A stretch of 64,000 nucleotides of DNA from Burkholderia sp. 4M9327F10 (GTDB taxonomy: Bacteria > Pseudomonadota > Gammaproteobacteria > Burkholderiales > Burkholderiaceae), in the NCBI RefSeq assembly GCF_005503145.1, contig NZ_SCNV01000008.1, positions 124,001 to 188,000 of the forward strand. Reading direction: 5' to 3'. Below are positions 26,720-35,451 of this stretch, piece by piece. The position numbers and the translations under genes were made by a program. The notes under the pieces were generated by a model. The model searched no databases. It had not been told where the DNA came from and saw only the letters and a program-made list of their open reading frames with translations. Each line of letters opens with the position of its first letter. The first letter of the stretch is position 1.

Positions 26720-27625
26720 ATGCTCAAGGGTCTCGCTATTACTCCACCCGTTATCGGGCGCATTTCGATTGGCCGTCTGGTCGAGAAGGCCGGCAAACGT
26801 CTGCCGGAGAAGGACGACCAGTTCACGCTGACCACACAGGTACAGCAGCGTGGCGAATGGGTGCTGCATCCACTCAACGAGACATTGCGCAAGGCGACGT
26901 CCGGCAAGTTGCGCGCGATTCCCGTGCGCTTCCTGTTCAATGATCCCGGCCTCAATCTGCGGGCTGAATACTCGCTGTTCGACCACGGTACCGGGCGTCC
27001 TGTGTGTGTCGGTAACGGCGAGACGTGCAGGCGCGCAGGCGACGCCGGTATCGAGGAACTGCCCTGCCCGTCGCCAGATGGTTGCGCATTCGGTCGTGCC
27101 GGCAACTGCAAGCCGTATGGGCGGCTAAACGTCGCGATCGGTGACGAGGATGAACTCGGCTCGTTCATCTTCCGTACGACTTCGTATAACTCCATCCGGA
27201 CGCTCGCCGCGCGCCTACATTATTTCAGTGCGGTGTCTGGCAACCTGCTCGCCTGCCTGCAGCTGGAACTGAAGCTGCGCGGCAAGTCGACCACGCAGAG
27301 CTACAGAACGCCGATCTACTACGTGGATCTGGCGGTGCGATCCGGTAGTACGCTGGAAGACTCCATCGTGCAGGCGCAGGAACTCGATGCGCGGCGACAG
27401 GCAGCCGGGTTCAACCAGGCAGCGCTTGATGCGGCGGCGCGGGCGGGTTTCGCCAACGGCGCGTTCGAGGACAGCCCGGACGAGCGGGCCGCAGTCGTCG
27501 AGGAGTTTTATCCGGAGGATACGGCTCGCTCGGATGCAGAAGGTGGCGGTACAACCGACACGCCACCGACGCTGCGCGACAAGCTGGAACGCAAGGCGGT
27601 GCTGCTCGGCGGCAAAGCCGCATGA
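26720..27625 (+). CDS. Gp3-like protein (recombination-directionality-factor-like, metal-binding)
   Basis: A 301-residue protein. N-terminal PPVIGRISIGR and KLRAIPVRFLFNDPGLNLRA are followed by a cysteine-rich segment (CVGNG, CRRAG, CPSPDGCAF, CKPYG, about residues 93-133) that could bind zinc, then RTTSYNSIRTL. This pattern is what I recall for proteins annotated as recombination directionality factor or metal-binding hydrolase-like (Gp3-like). Directionality factors of this family control serine integrases, and one serine recombinase is encoded 3 kb away. The gene sits after the exonuclease and overlaps the next start by four bases. Function is inferred from recall, not tested. Confidence 0.6.
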   Translation: MLKGLAITPPVIGRISIGRLVEKAGKRLPEKDDQFTLTTQVQQRGEWVLHPLNETLRKATSGKLRAIPVRFLFNDPGLNLRAEYSLFDHGTGRPVCVGNGETCRRAGDAGIEELPCPSPDGCAFGRAGNCKPYGRLNVAIGDEDELGSFIFRTTSYNSIRTLAARLHYFSAVSGNLLACLQLELKLRGKSTTQSYRTPIYYVDLAVRSGSTLEDSIVQAQELDARRQAAGFNQAALDAAARAGFANGAFEDSPDERAAVVEEFYPEDTARSDAEGGGTTDTPPTLRDKLERKAVLLGGKAA

Positions 27626-28710
27626 GCACGCGACGCTGGGCATTCGTCCTGGCCGTTGGCGCGACAGGCACCGCGCTCAGCCTGTCGATTCTCGCAGGCT
27701 GGCAGCGAGGTGGCTCGCTCCCGGAACAGCTGGTTTGGGTCGCGATCGGTCTGGTGCTCGTCACGAGCGCGCACCTGTTGCCGGCGCTGCTCAGGGGTGC
27801 GCCGATCCTTGTCCGGGGCGTAGGTCGCCTGCTATGGGGAGCGTGTCTGGTAACTACGTGTTTCGGGCACGCGACCTTCTTCACTTTCGCGCAACAGCAT
27901 GCCGGAGAGCAACGGGCGTCGAAGGTACCGGTGGTCCCTACCTTGTCGACCGCTCGCACCCTCACGACCGTCATGACGGAGCGCGCGACCGTGACCGCCC
28001 AGCTTGCCGCAGCGACGGCGCGTTACTGCGTCGGTAACTGCGCGACACTCGAAGCCCGTCGCGCGACGCTCGCGGCACGGCTTGACGCGCTGAACGCCGG
28101 AGCGGACGATATTCGGCACCGACAGGCAGCAGACGACCGAGTCACGACCCGGCGTGACGCGTTACTCGCGGATCCAGTCACGTCGCGTCTCGCCGCGTTA
28201 CTCGGCACGGCACCTGCCCGGATCGATCTGCTGACGGGCCTCGTGTTCGCCGCTGTACTGGAAGGCGTCGCGTGTCTGTTGTGGACGATCGCGCTCCGGT
28301 CGCCGTCACTGGCGCCGCTATCTGCTGAAGTCACACCACCAGTAACAGCAATAGTTTCGGTAACCGCCGACGTGACTCAACCCGTAGTCACGGCAGTCAC
28401 GGACACGACCGCTTCGACCCAGCCAGTAATCTCGCCAGTCGCGGCGAGTCAGGTCGCCGCGACCGTTGGTCGCAACGACGTGCCCCCCGGTCACGACAGC
28501 ACATCCCGCAGTCATGCGCCTCGTGACGATCCAGTCACGCCGTTACCGATTGCCGATCCCATCGACAACCACCTGACGCAGCTCGTTCGAGATGTCGCGG
28601 CCGGTCTCGTTCGACCCACTGTCACTGACATCCGTCGTCATCTCGGTTGCTCGCAAGCGCGCGCAGCCACGCTGCGTCGCCGGCTTGCTGAACACAACGT
28701 GACGGCATAG
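27622..28710 (+). CDS. Membrane protein with cytoplasmic coiled region and C-terminal HTH (copy 1)
   Basis: A 362-residue protein. Two hydrophobic helices near residues 8-55 flank GWQRGGSLPEQLVW, a third at about 75-92; then a charged helical region with C-x3-C (YCVGNCATL), a further helix near 200-220, a Thr/Val/Pro-rich linker and a C-terminal helix-turn-helix (VRPTVTDIRRHLGCSQ, about 325-340). It is clearly paralogous to the minus-strand gene at 46443-47573: both share W-x-RGG-x-L-x-EQL, FAQQ-x-AG, and PTV-x-x-IR-x-HLGCSQ. Not a family I can name. A membrane-tethered regulator or replication/maintenance factor is plausible. Confidence 0.65.
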   Translation: MSTRRWAFVLAVGATGTALSLSILAGWQRGGSLPEQLVWVAIGLVLVTSAHLLPALLRGAPILVRGVGRLLWGACLVTTCFGHATFFTFAQQHAGEQRASKVPVVPTLSTARTLTTVMTERATVTAQLAAATARYCVGNCATLEARRATLAARLDALNAGADDIRHRQAADDRVTTRRDALLADPVTSRLAALLGTAPARIDLLTGLVFAAVLEGVACLLWTIALRSPSLAPLSAEVTPPVTAIVSVTADVTQPVVTAVTDTTASTQPVISPVAASQVAATVGRNDVPPGHDSTSRSHAPRDDPVTPLPIADPIDNHLTQLVRDVAAGLVRPTVTDIRRHLGCSQARAATLRRRLAEHNVTA

Positions 28711-28712
28711 AC

Positions 28713-28740
28713 GCCGGGCCTCGTGCCCGGCTTTTTCTTT
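28713..28740 (+). terminator. Rho-independent terminator after membrane-HTH gene
   Basis: GCCGGGC-CTCGT-GCCCGGC followed by TTTTTCTTT, two bases after the stop codon at 28710. It should separate the upstream operon from the DUF4942 gene. Confidence 0.8.
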
Positions 28741-28772
28741 GTCGCCCTTTCTCTCTACTGCCCTCATGCTCC

Positions 28773-29579
28773 ATGGACTCGACCGATCTCGTCAAAAGCA
28801 TCAGCATCGCCAATCTCGCCAACCAGCGCGTCGCCGTCGTCGAACGCATCCGCGCCGCACTCGATCTGCTCGCCGAAGCCCAGCAGCTCGCCAGGGCTGC
28901 GCATCTCGGGTTCCCTCGACTCGTTCTCGATGAAAGCTACGGCTGCCGTGGCCGACCTGCAGTGACCGGTGAATATGCGGTCCGCGCCGACGCTGAGGCC
29001 GCCATCGTGCGCATTGTCGATATATGTGGCTGGGATTACCTGCTGTCGGAATCGGGTTTGCGCACTTTCATGGACGCGCAGGCTCGAGAGCAGTGGAATA
29101 AGCAGATCGCCGAAGGCGACGTCCCTGAACTGACGGCCGCCAATATCGAAGCTACGTTCGCGCAGCTCTACGGCGCACGCGGCGACATGTTTGAGCGTGG
29201 CGTAATCGCGTGTTTCCGCAGACTGTCGTGGGACTACAAGACGAACCAGCCGTTCCGGTTCGGCAAGCGGATCATCGTGCGGTATCTGCTTAGTCAAGGC
29301 TCACTCAACCACCGCGTCACCGATGAACTGGACGACCTGATGCGCGTGTTCTACGTGCTCGACGGCAAACCCGAAGCAGATCACCGCCACGGTGCTTACT
29401 ACCTGGTTTCGGATGCCCAGCAGCAGCGGCGCGCCGAAGCCGAGAACGATTACTTTCACCTGCGCTGGTTCAAGAACGGCAATGGGCACCTGGGTTTCAA
29501 GCGGCCCGACCTGGTCAGCCAGATGAACCTGATCCTCGCGAAGCACTACCCGAACGCGCTGGCCTCGGAAGCGCGGTAG
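28773..29579 (+). CDS. DUF4942-domain protein
   Basis: A 268-residue protein with the DUF4942 core MFERGVIACFRRLSWDYKTN (about residues 143-162) and GKRIIVRYL, and a C-terminal FHLRWFKNGNGHL segment. Members are found on plasmids, phages and integrative elements, sometimes fused to methyltransferase-like domains, with no known activity. The ribosome-binding site is weak. It follows a terminator, so it probably has its own promoter. Confidence 0.8.
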   Translation: MDSTDLVKSISIANLANQRVAVVERIRAALDLLAEAQQLARAAHLGFPRLVLDESYGCRGRPAVTGEYAVRADAEAAIVRIVDICGWDYLLSESGLRTFMDAQAREQWNKQIAEGDVPELTAANIEATFAQLYGARGDMFERGVIACFRRLSWDYKTNQPFRFGKRIIVRYLLSQGSLNHRVTDELDDLMRVFYVLDGKPEADHRHGAYYLVSDAQQQRRAEAENDYFHLRWFKNGNGHLGFKRPDLVSQMNLILAKHYPNALASEAR

Positions 29580-29701
29580 TTCGCCGACTCATCCACGCCG
29601 TTCACGCCGCGTCCTGCGTCCCGGTTTTATCCCCTTTGCTTTCGACCCAGCACCGTCCCTATGGGAGGCATGTGCTCGCCCTTTATCTGGAGATATTCAT
29701 C

Positions 29702-30001
29702 GTGACTTCACCTTCTACGTATCGCGCCGGCGCTCGCTTCAAGCCCGGACGGATCCTTGCCACTCCTGCCGCGCTGGAGGTCATCGCCGACGCGAAAGCT
29801 TCAATCATCGAGCTGCTGACTCGCCACATCCGGGGCGATTTCGGCGACCTGTCCGAGTCCGACCACCAGCAGAACGAACTGGCTGTTGCAACCGGGCAGC
29901 GCATCCTGTCCAGCTACGTCTTGCCTAACGAGCAGACGGTCTGGCTGGTCACAGAGTGGGACCGCTCCGCCACCACCTTCCTGTTGCCCGGAGACTACTG
30001 A
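29702..30001 (+). CDS. Small island protein, first of tandem paralogues
   Basis: A 99-residue protein starting at GTG 29702, preceded by GGAGAT; the open frame to 29636 has no better start. Core features: PGRILATPAAL, LLTRHIRGDFGDL, NELAV, LSSYVLP, VWLVTE and RSATTFLLP. The adjacent downstream gene carries the same order of elements. Such ~100-residue proteins are frequent in integrative elements next to DUF932/DUF4942 genes; function unknown. Confidence 0.65.
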   Translation: MTSPSTYRAGARFKPGRILATPAALEVIADAKASIIELLTRHIRGDFGDLSESDHQQNELAVATGQRILSSYVLPNEQTVWLVTEWDRSATTFLLPGDY

Positions 30002-30002
30002 C

Positions 30003-30356
30003 ATGACGAACCGCGCTCTTCCTGCCCGGCTCCGTGTGCCGATCCGCGTCACGCCCGGTTGTGTCTTCGTGTCACTGGGTGCGCTCGACGCGCTGCACAC
30101 CGTCGGCGTCCCGCCTGTCCACTTCCTGATACGTCATATGCGTGGTGACTGGGGCCGGCTCACCGACGAGGACTGGCAACGCAACGAATGTGCGCTCACG
30201 ACAGGAGACTACCTGCTGTCTAGCTACATCCTGTCGACCGGACAAAAAATTTGGATGCACACCACTTGCGGGCGCTCAGCGACCTTCGTCACGTTGCCGG
30301 CTGAGGAGTTCAAGTTGGAGTCGTCCCTGCGCGATGCGCTACTAGGACGTTATTGA
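30003..30356 (+). CDS. Small island protein, second of tandem paralogues
   Basis: A 117-residue protein starting one base after the preceding stop. It parallels its neighbour: PGCVFVSLGAL, FLIRHMRGDWGRL, NECAL, LSSYILS, IWMHTT and RSATFVTLP. A C-terminal extension (EEFKLESSLRDALLGRY) is unique. The 3' end overlaps the convergent XRE gene by seven bases. Function unknown; a gene duplication is clear. Confidence 0.65.
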   Translation: MTNRALPARLRVPIRVTPGCVFVSLGALDALHTVGVPPVHFLIRHMRGDWGRLTDEDWQRNECALTTGDYLLSSYILSTGQKIWMHTTCGRSATFVTLPAEEFKLESSLRDALLGRY

Positions 30357-30718
30357 CGCCCGGCCCCTGTCTGGCGATGGGTCAACCTCGCCGACAGGCG
30401 CTCGAAGACCTCTAGCAACATCGTCCGGTCGGCTGCGGAAAGCTGTGACAGTACCCGGTTAAGGTGACTCGCCTGATCGCTGGACCGGATGCTGGCCTCG
30501 GTTAGCAGATCGGCTGCCTCGCACTCGAAGATGTCCGCCAGCTCGAACAGGCGCACCACCGTCGGGATGACGACCCCGCGCTCCATCCTTGACACGGCTT
30601 CCAGGCCAATGCCCAGCAATTCCGCGACATTTTCCTGCGTCAGCTCGCTCGCGATGCGCTGCTTGGCTATCGCCCGCCCCACCACCACCGCCAGATCTTC
30701 AGATTCCGATTTCGACAT
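30350..30718 (-). CDS. XRE-family transcriptional regulator
   Basis: A 122-residue protein with a Cro/C1-type helix-turn-helix at about residues 14-68 (LTQENVAELLGIGLEAVSRM, then PTVVRLFELADIF) and a helical C-terminus. It reads towards the island module and two inverted repeats with TCAAC/GTTGA half-sites lie just upstream of its start, so it probably controls itself and perhaps the divergent DNA. Confidence 0.85.
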   Translation of the reverse strand: MSKSESEDLAVVVGRAIAKQRIASELTQENVAELLGIGLEAVSRMERGVVIPTVVRLFELADIFECEAADLLTEASIRSSDQASHLNRVLSQLSAADRTMLLEVFERLSARLTHRQTGAGRQ

Positions 30719-30730
30719 ACCACCTCCCAG

Positions 30731-30793
30731 TCAACCGGAATGGTTGAGCATCACCCCTTTGACATGAAGGGCTTTTTGAGTTGATATTCAACT
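30731..30793. promoter_or_regulatory. Two candidate XRE operators
   Basis: TCAACC-GGAAT-GGTTGA (30731-30747) and AGTTGA-TAT-TCAACT (30779-30793) are perfect inverted repeats sharing GTTGA/TCAAC half-sites. They lie 13 and 61 bp upstream of the XRE start at 30718, a usual arrangement for autoregulation. Confidence 0.55.
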
Positions 30794-30958
30794 TTTTAAG
30801 CGATTTGCCGTAGTACCGGGTAGACATGGGTTGGTCCACGGCGGATTCGACCTATGACGGTCCGCGTCAGGCGGTTGCTCATCAACTGGAAGTAGCGTCA
30901 ATGGACTAGAACTCCCCAAAGGAACGGCGCGATCTTCATTTGCAAGGTGAAAAGAAAG

Positions 30959-32740
30959 ATGCACACGAGAATTCCGAGTTGCGTTATTTGCATGTCAATC
31001 GTCGCCATGCTTGCGGCCTGTGGCGGTGGCGGTGGCGGAAACAGTGGATCGTCCGCACCGTCGACGCCAGCTACCTCAGCTCAACTCACCGGCAAGGCCA
31101 TCGACGGCTATCTGGTCGGCGCCACCGTCTGTTTCGACAACGGTCAGGGCGCCTGCGACTCGACGCAGTCCACGACGACCACCGACGCCAACGGCGACTA
31201 CACGCTCAAGGTCAGTGGAAGCGTGACCGACAAGCAGGTCGACGTAATCGTCACGCCCAGCACCACGGACCTTGCGAATCCGACCATTCCCTTCACGTCC
31301 ACCTTCACACTCTCCGCCATCGTTCAGGGCACGACGCAGAACGTGACGCCGCTCACAACGATGGTGGTCGCGCAGATGGCGACGGGCCAAACGCAACAGG
31401 AGGCCACGCAGGCCGTACAGAATCTGGTGGGCAGCAAGGTCGATCCCAATGCGGATTACATCTCGGGAGGTGACACCGGCACGGCATCGGTTGCGGCCAG
31501 CATGGTGAGCCACATGACCGAGCTGTCTGGTCAGGGTCCGATTTCGTGGTCGCAGGTGCAGGCGACCATGAACGCCTATGCATCAAAGGGCAACATCAAC
31601 GGCGTGCAGCAGTCGGACGTCGACGCGCAGCTTGCAAACCCGGCCTTCAGCAAGGCGATCGACGCATCCGCTGCGCTCGCCACTCCCCTCTATACCGTAG
31701 ATGGGGACCTCATGCAGGAGGTTGCGGGAAGCTCCACCATCTCGTCCGCACTCTCGCCGGTCCGGGAGAATTTCACGCTCTCCGGTTCGACGCTGTCGGT
31801 CACGCAGGAGATCCAGGGCAACGGCAACTGGTCGGCGGCGTCACCTGTCGGTAGTTACGATGCGATGTTTAGTGGCTCGTTCATCTCGCTCAATGGCGGC
31901 ATGGGTGCGTACCTGATGAAGTCCGATGGCTCGTGGACGAACTGGCTGACGGCCGCGCAACTGCACCCCTCGTACAGTCTCTCGACTGTCGGATCGACGC
32001 TCGTCGGCTCCGATCCGAACACGAACGATCAGGTCACGATTTCCTACCGCACAACGGATGTCAGCGGGCAGCCGCTTTCGAGCGCGCTGCAGATCGACTA
32101 TCGCAACCCCGTGCGTGGCACGATGACCGGTACGTTTCCCTCCGGAACCACGGCGTTTCTCGCAACGACGGCCTACGCGCATGACCGGCTGATGCTCGTC
32201 AGTGAAGGCCTCGGCTTACCGTGGATCAACGGCGCAGATGTCAACCAGCCGGTCTTCGTCAATGGTTCGTCGCTGTACAGCCTGGGCGATCCCACCCAGA
32301 CGTACACCTCGGTGCAGCAGACGGTGGGGACGCAAACGGACATCGGCGGCGGCTGCCTGCTTCTGAACATTGAGGCAAACGGCGTTGCCACGGTCGACAA
32401 AAGCAATGCGTCTGGCTGCCGGTACGGCGGCATCGATACCAACAGCTACCCGGTCACAGGTTCATGGTCCGCATATCCGCGTAATCCCAACGCGATCACG
32501 GTCAGCCTGCCGAAATCAATCGGCGGGCCGACCGTGCCGATCGACGACACGATCAAGAACACGATCAACGCCGGGGGCTCGCTCGTCGTGGCACTCGTGA
32601 ACGGCAAGCTGATGGGTGGCTTCCTGCGACCCGCCAGCGCACCGGACACCGTCGCACAGTTCCCGTCGTCCGTCACCGACACCATCGCGGCGTCGATGCG
32701 TGCTGCCGCAGTGAAGCTCGGTCTCACGCAAAACCCATAA
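30959..32740 (+). CDS. Large surface lipoprotein with carboxypeptidase-regulatory-like N-terminal domain
   Basis: A protein of about 593 residues. The signal peptide ends in LAAC followed by a poly-Gly/Ser linker. Residues about 45-115 (GKAIDGYLVGATVCFD, DANGDYTLKV) look like a carboxypeptidase-regulatory beta-sandwich, common in exported adhesin-like or stalk proteins. The rest is Ser/Thr/Gly-rich beta sequence with several GSW and TGTF motifs. The ATG at 30959 has AAGGTG at a suitable distance; a GTG at 30947 is an alternative. A strong terminator follows at 32899. Function unknown. Confidence 0.72.
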   Translation: MHTRIPSCVICMSIVAMLAACGGGGGGNSGSSAPSTPATSAQLTGKAIDGYLVGATVCFDNGQGACDSTQSTTTTDANGDYTLKVSGSVTDKQVDVIVTPSTTDLANPTIPFTSTFTLSAIVQGTTQNVTPLTTMVVAQMATGQTQQEATQAVQNLVGSKVDPNADYISGGDTGTASVAASMVSHMTELSGQGPISWSQVQATMNAYASKGNINGVQQSDVDAQLANPAFSKAIDASAALATPLYTVDGDLMQEVAGSSTISSALSPVRENFTLSGSTLSVTQEIQGNGNWSAASPVGSYDAMFSGSFISLNGGMGAYLMKSDGSWTNWLTAAQLHPSYSLSTVGSTLVGSDPNTNDQVTISYRTTDVSGQPLSSALQIDYRNPVRGTMTGTFPSGTTAFLATTAYAHDRLMLVSEGLGLPWINGADVNQPVFVNGSSLYSLGDPTQTYTSVQQTVGTQTDIGGGCLLLNIEANGVATVDKSNASGCRYGGIDTNSYPVTGSWSAYPRNPNAITVSLPKSIGGPTVPIDDTIKNTINAGGSLVVALVNGKLMGGFLRPASAPDTVAQFPSSVTDTIAASMRAAAVKLGLTQNP

Positions 32741-32898
32741 CGCGCACGGCAGTTCGCACCTTCGAAAGCGTCGGCGGCTCGTTTCACTGCGCCGACGCGC
32801 TTCACGGCTTTCGACCATCGGAAATTTCCGAAGGGCCCTGCAACAACGCTGTCCGGTTCTGGCAAGCACGTTCGCCCTCGGAACGCCAGAACCCTTTC

Positions 32899-32930
32899 GC
32901 CGACCGGTTCGCCGGTCGGCGCTTTTTATT
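32899..32930 (+). terminator. Rho-independent terminator
   Basis: GCCGACCGG-TTCG-CCGGTCGGC, a perfect nine-bp stem with a UUCG-type tetraloop, followed by GCTTTTTATT. A second, larger inverted repeat (GTTCTGGC with GCCAGAAC, about 32855-32891) lies just upstream. Confidence 0.88.
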
Positions 32931-32995
32931 CCCCCCGGTTGCCGCGTCTCGTTCGCCCGGACATGCGCATGCGATCACTCCTGCTCCTGAAACTC

Positions 32996-34123
32996 ATGAA
33001 TATCACCACCCTTAGCCAACGCGCGGCGGCACTCGCCGCGGTCACCCTTGTAGCAACGTTGCTCGCCGGCTGCAAAGGCGACGTCCTCGACTATCACAAT
33101 ACCCGGATGGAGAACGGCAAGATCTATGCAGGCAACGCTGACGAACCGTTTACCGGAAAGCTGACGAACGTCCCCGATCGATCGCTGCTGATCGATCAGG
33201 CCGGATTCCAGTTGACCGGCAAGCTCGCCAGCATTGCTCTTGCCGACAGCGTGCCCGCCGCTGAGCGCAATGCCCAGTCGTTCCTTGGCGCATCAGGGGC
33301 GGCGACGTTGTTGTCCGGCGCGCTGTGCGACGTCGAGATCGGCAGCGGTCTGCTGGACGGCAAGGCGGTATGCAAGGCGGCGCAATCCGACGTCGCGCGT
33401 ATCGAAACGTCGTTCAAGCACGGCGCGCTGGACGGTTCGTTCAAGCTCTCTGGCGGACAGGATGACGGTCCGCTGATGGCGGTGACGTTTCACAACGGCC
33501 AGCCCGACGGTGCGCTGAACGTCTATGACTGGACCAACCACAAACTTGTTCATACGTTCCCGTGGAGCAACGGCGTCGCGTCTGGCACCGAAGAAGCGTT
33601 CGACGCGAATACCGGCGCGCTCGTGAAGCGCGCCACATTCGTCAACGGGAAATACGAAGGTGCAGTCGTCCATTACGCGCCCGATGGCAAGCAGGTCACC
33701 CTCACAGCAACCTACGCTAATGGCAAGCTCAACGGGGCGTACAAGGAATGGGATGCCAGCGGTACGCTCATCGCGGACAAGTCCTATTCGAATGGAGTGG
33801 AAGTCAGCGCAGACGGCTCGGATGTCGGCTCGTGCGTGAACGAATGGGACGATGCCTATCGGGCTGTACCGGGCCGTCCATCATTTCCGCCAGCAGAATT
33901 GCGTCAGCAGTGGGAAGTATCCTGTCGTGCAGGCAAGCATCCCTCGGATCCTGACCCTGTAGTACCTGGTCGAACAGTCTCCAGCGAGCCACCTGGCTCA
34001 AACGCTTGCGTCGACGCCTGGACCGCGGCGTACCGTCGTGAAAACGGCGAGGACGCGATCGTCACTGTCGGCCAACTCGGCGAGTGGCAATCGTGGTGCA
34101 AGGAAGGCAAACTACCTTCGTAG
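32996..34123 (+). CDS. MORN-repeat (YwqK-like) lipoprotein with two Cys/Trp C-terminal repeats
   Basis: A protein of about 375 residues. The signal peptide ends in LLAGC (about residue 25); an ATG at 32939 is open but 32996 begins the signal. Central repeats resemble MORN_2/YwqK units (FVNGKYEGAVVHY, YANGKLNGAYKEW, SYSNGVEV). The C-terminus has two copies of a Cys-x3-Trp-x2-AYR...W...C-x2-GK unit: CVNEWDDAYR with WEVSCRAGK, and CVDAWTAAYRRENG with EWQSWCKEGK. Decayed copies of this C-terminal part recur at about 35449 and 40904. Family members occur as immunity/antitoxin-like proteins; function here is inferred. Confidence 0.7.
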   Translation: MNITTLSQRAAALAAVTLVATLLAGCKGDVLDYHNTRMENGKIYAGNADEPFTGKLTNVPDRSLLIDQAGFQLTGKLASIALADSVPAAERNAQSFLGASGAATLLSGALCDVEIGSGLLDGKAVCKAAQSDVARIETSFKHGALDGSFKLSGGQDDGPLMAVTFHNGQPDGALNVYDWTNHKLVHTFPWSNGVASGTEEAFDANTGALVKRATFVNGKYEGAVVHYAPDGKQVTLTATYANGKLNGAYKEWDASGTLIADKSYSNGVEVSADGSDVGSCVNEWDDAYRAVPGRPSFPPAELRQQWEVSCRAGKHPSDPDPVVPGRTVSSEPPGSNACVDAWTAAYRRENGEDAIVTVGQLGEWQSWCKEGKLPS

Positions 34124-34151
34124 CACGTCAGTTCGGCAACGGCATAGTCAG

Positions 34152-34202
34152 CGGGATGCGCCTTCGGGCGCATCCCGTATCGCACGGATTTTTCCTTTTT
34201 TG
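34152..34202 (+). terminator. Rho-independent terminator after MORN lipoprotein gene
   Basis: GGGATGCGCC-TTCG-GGCGCATCCC (34153-34176) followed after ten bases by TTTTTCCTTTTTT. Strong ten-bp stem with a UUCG loop. Confidence 0.82.
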
Positions 34203-34249
34203 GCTAGAACCAGTCACCGGGACGCTCGCTTACGCATAGACTCCTGCAC

Positions 34250-34636
34250 TTAGGGAGCACGTTCGCAAGTTGCTTGCGAAAACTCAGGGATTTGCCGGTT
34301 GTACTTCAAGATCGAAACTAGACCATTGTCGAGGTGCTGCGTCTGGACACCCGCGGGAATGTTCTTGCAAGCACCATCATCGACATACTCGGTACGCGCG
34401 AGAACATGCGCCGGCAATTCGCATCGCTGAAGCACAGAAATTGCCGGCTCAGGAAGCTTTGCCAAGCCGATGGCGATGAAGATCAAGCCGACTGGCGTGA
34501 AGAACGGAATCGCATCGGACAATAGGCTCACCGAGAACCCCCTGCTTGCGAGACGTATCGCTTCATCGGCCTTTTTCCCCCCGGAATCATCGCCTCGGTT
34601 CGACAGAAAACGCAGGGCCCTTCTGTCGGCCGTCAT
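34250..34636 (-). CDS. Possible small membrane protein
   Basis: A 128-residue open frame on the minus strand with one plausible membrane helix (FFTPVGLIFIAIGLA, about residues 45-60) and several cysteines. No good ribosome-binding site and no recognisable family. It overlaps short plus-strand frames that look worse. The gene is divergent from 34708. Reported because the 580-bp gap would otherwise be empty; could be noncoding. Confidence 0.35.
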   Translation of the reverse strand: MTADRRALRFLSNRGDDSGGKKADEAIRLASRGFSVSLLSDAIPFFTPVGLIFIAIGLAKLPEPAISVLQRCELPAHVLARTEYVDDGACKNIPAGVQTQHLDNGLVSILKYNRQIPEFSQATCERAP

Positions 34637-34707
34637 CCGATCAATTTTTTTTCACGACGTACCGTTGGTTGATAACATTGCAACTCGTCGATTGAGTGGG
34701 AGTGCCT

Positions 34708-35451
34708 ATGAGCTTCAGTGCCGTCCTTACCTTTCTCCAGCAAAGTCATCTCGCCACCGTCGTATCCATACTCAGCGCACCAATCGTTGGTGCCGTAACC
34801 TGGATCAGGTTTCGACACGGCACGCTGCGTTTCTCGCAGGGACGTACGAAGCGCCTCTACACGCTCCTGAAGGGTAAGCAGGGTTGGCGTACTGCATCGT
34901 CTGGGGCGTTACAAGTAGCTGTGCGAGATGCCCTACGTATCGAACTATCCGGCGACGACATCCGGTTTGCACTCGAGCGCGACAACCCGATGCTCGTGTT
35001 AAGAACAATCGGACAGGCTCGTGGGTTTGTAAGGCTCAGTCTGGACGGAAAGCGCTATGAGGACGCGCGTAGGAATCCTCGACTCTCGCTTAGTCAAGTG
35101 TCCGGCGTGGTACTCGCTATCATCATGACGGGGTATGTGCTGCTGGTCCTCGGTGGTCCAGTCACCCGCACAGTTAATCCGATCGTGATCGGTATATTGT
35201 CTGCAATCAACCTGGCAGCCACGCCTTTGCTCTTTATCATCACGTCGAGCGCCAGTGCAGCCGACCGACTTCTTCACGCGGATACTACGTACCCGCTTCC
35301 GCGGGATTTCCGGAATGGAAATACGACACCAGATGCCCCAGTTGCTCAAATAACTTCCCCGCCCAGGAAGCGCAGCAGTCGCGCCCGGCCTGCGCCAACT
35401 CTGAACGGGCAGCCAGCGAGTTCTGACAGAACAGCTACGACTTCGATCTGA
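34708..35451 (+). CDS. Membrane protein of unknown family
   Basis: A 247-residue protein starting at 34708 with GGGAG upstream. One N-terminal helix (LATVVSILSAPIVGAVTWI) precedes a soluble part (about residues 35-130) with an RFALERDNPML stretch, then two close membrane helices at about 135-190 and a basic Pro-rich tail. Immediately after its stop codon begins a decayed copy of the MORN-lipoprotein C-terminus. Not recognised; a membrane-acting effector or its partner is possible. Confidence 0.6.
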   Translation: MSFSAVLTFLQQSHLATVVSILSAPIVGAVTWIRFRHGTLRFSQGRTKRLYTLLKGKQGWRTASSGALQVAVRDALRIELSGDDIRFALERDNPMLVLRTIGQARGFVRLSLDGKRYEDARRNPRLSLSQVSGVVLAIIMTGYVLLVLGGPVTRTVNPIVIGILSAINLAATPLLFIITSSASAADRLLHADTTYPLPRDFRNGNTTPDAPVAQITSPPRKRSSRARPAPTLNGQPASSDRTATTSI

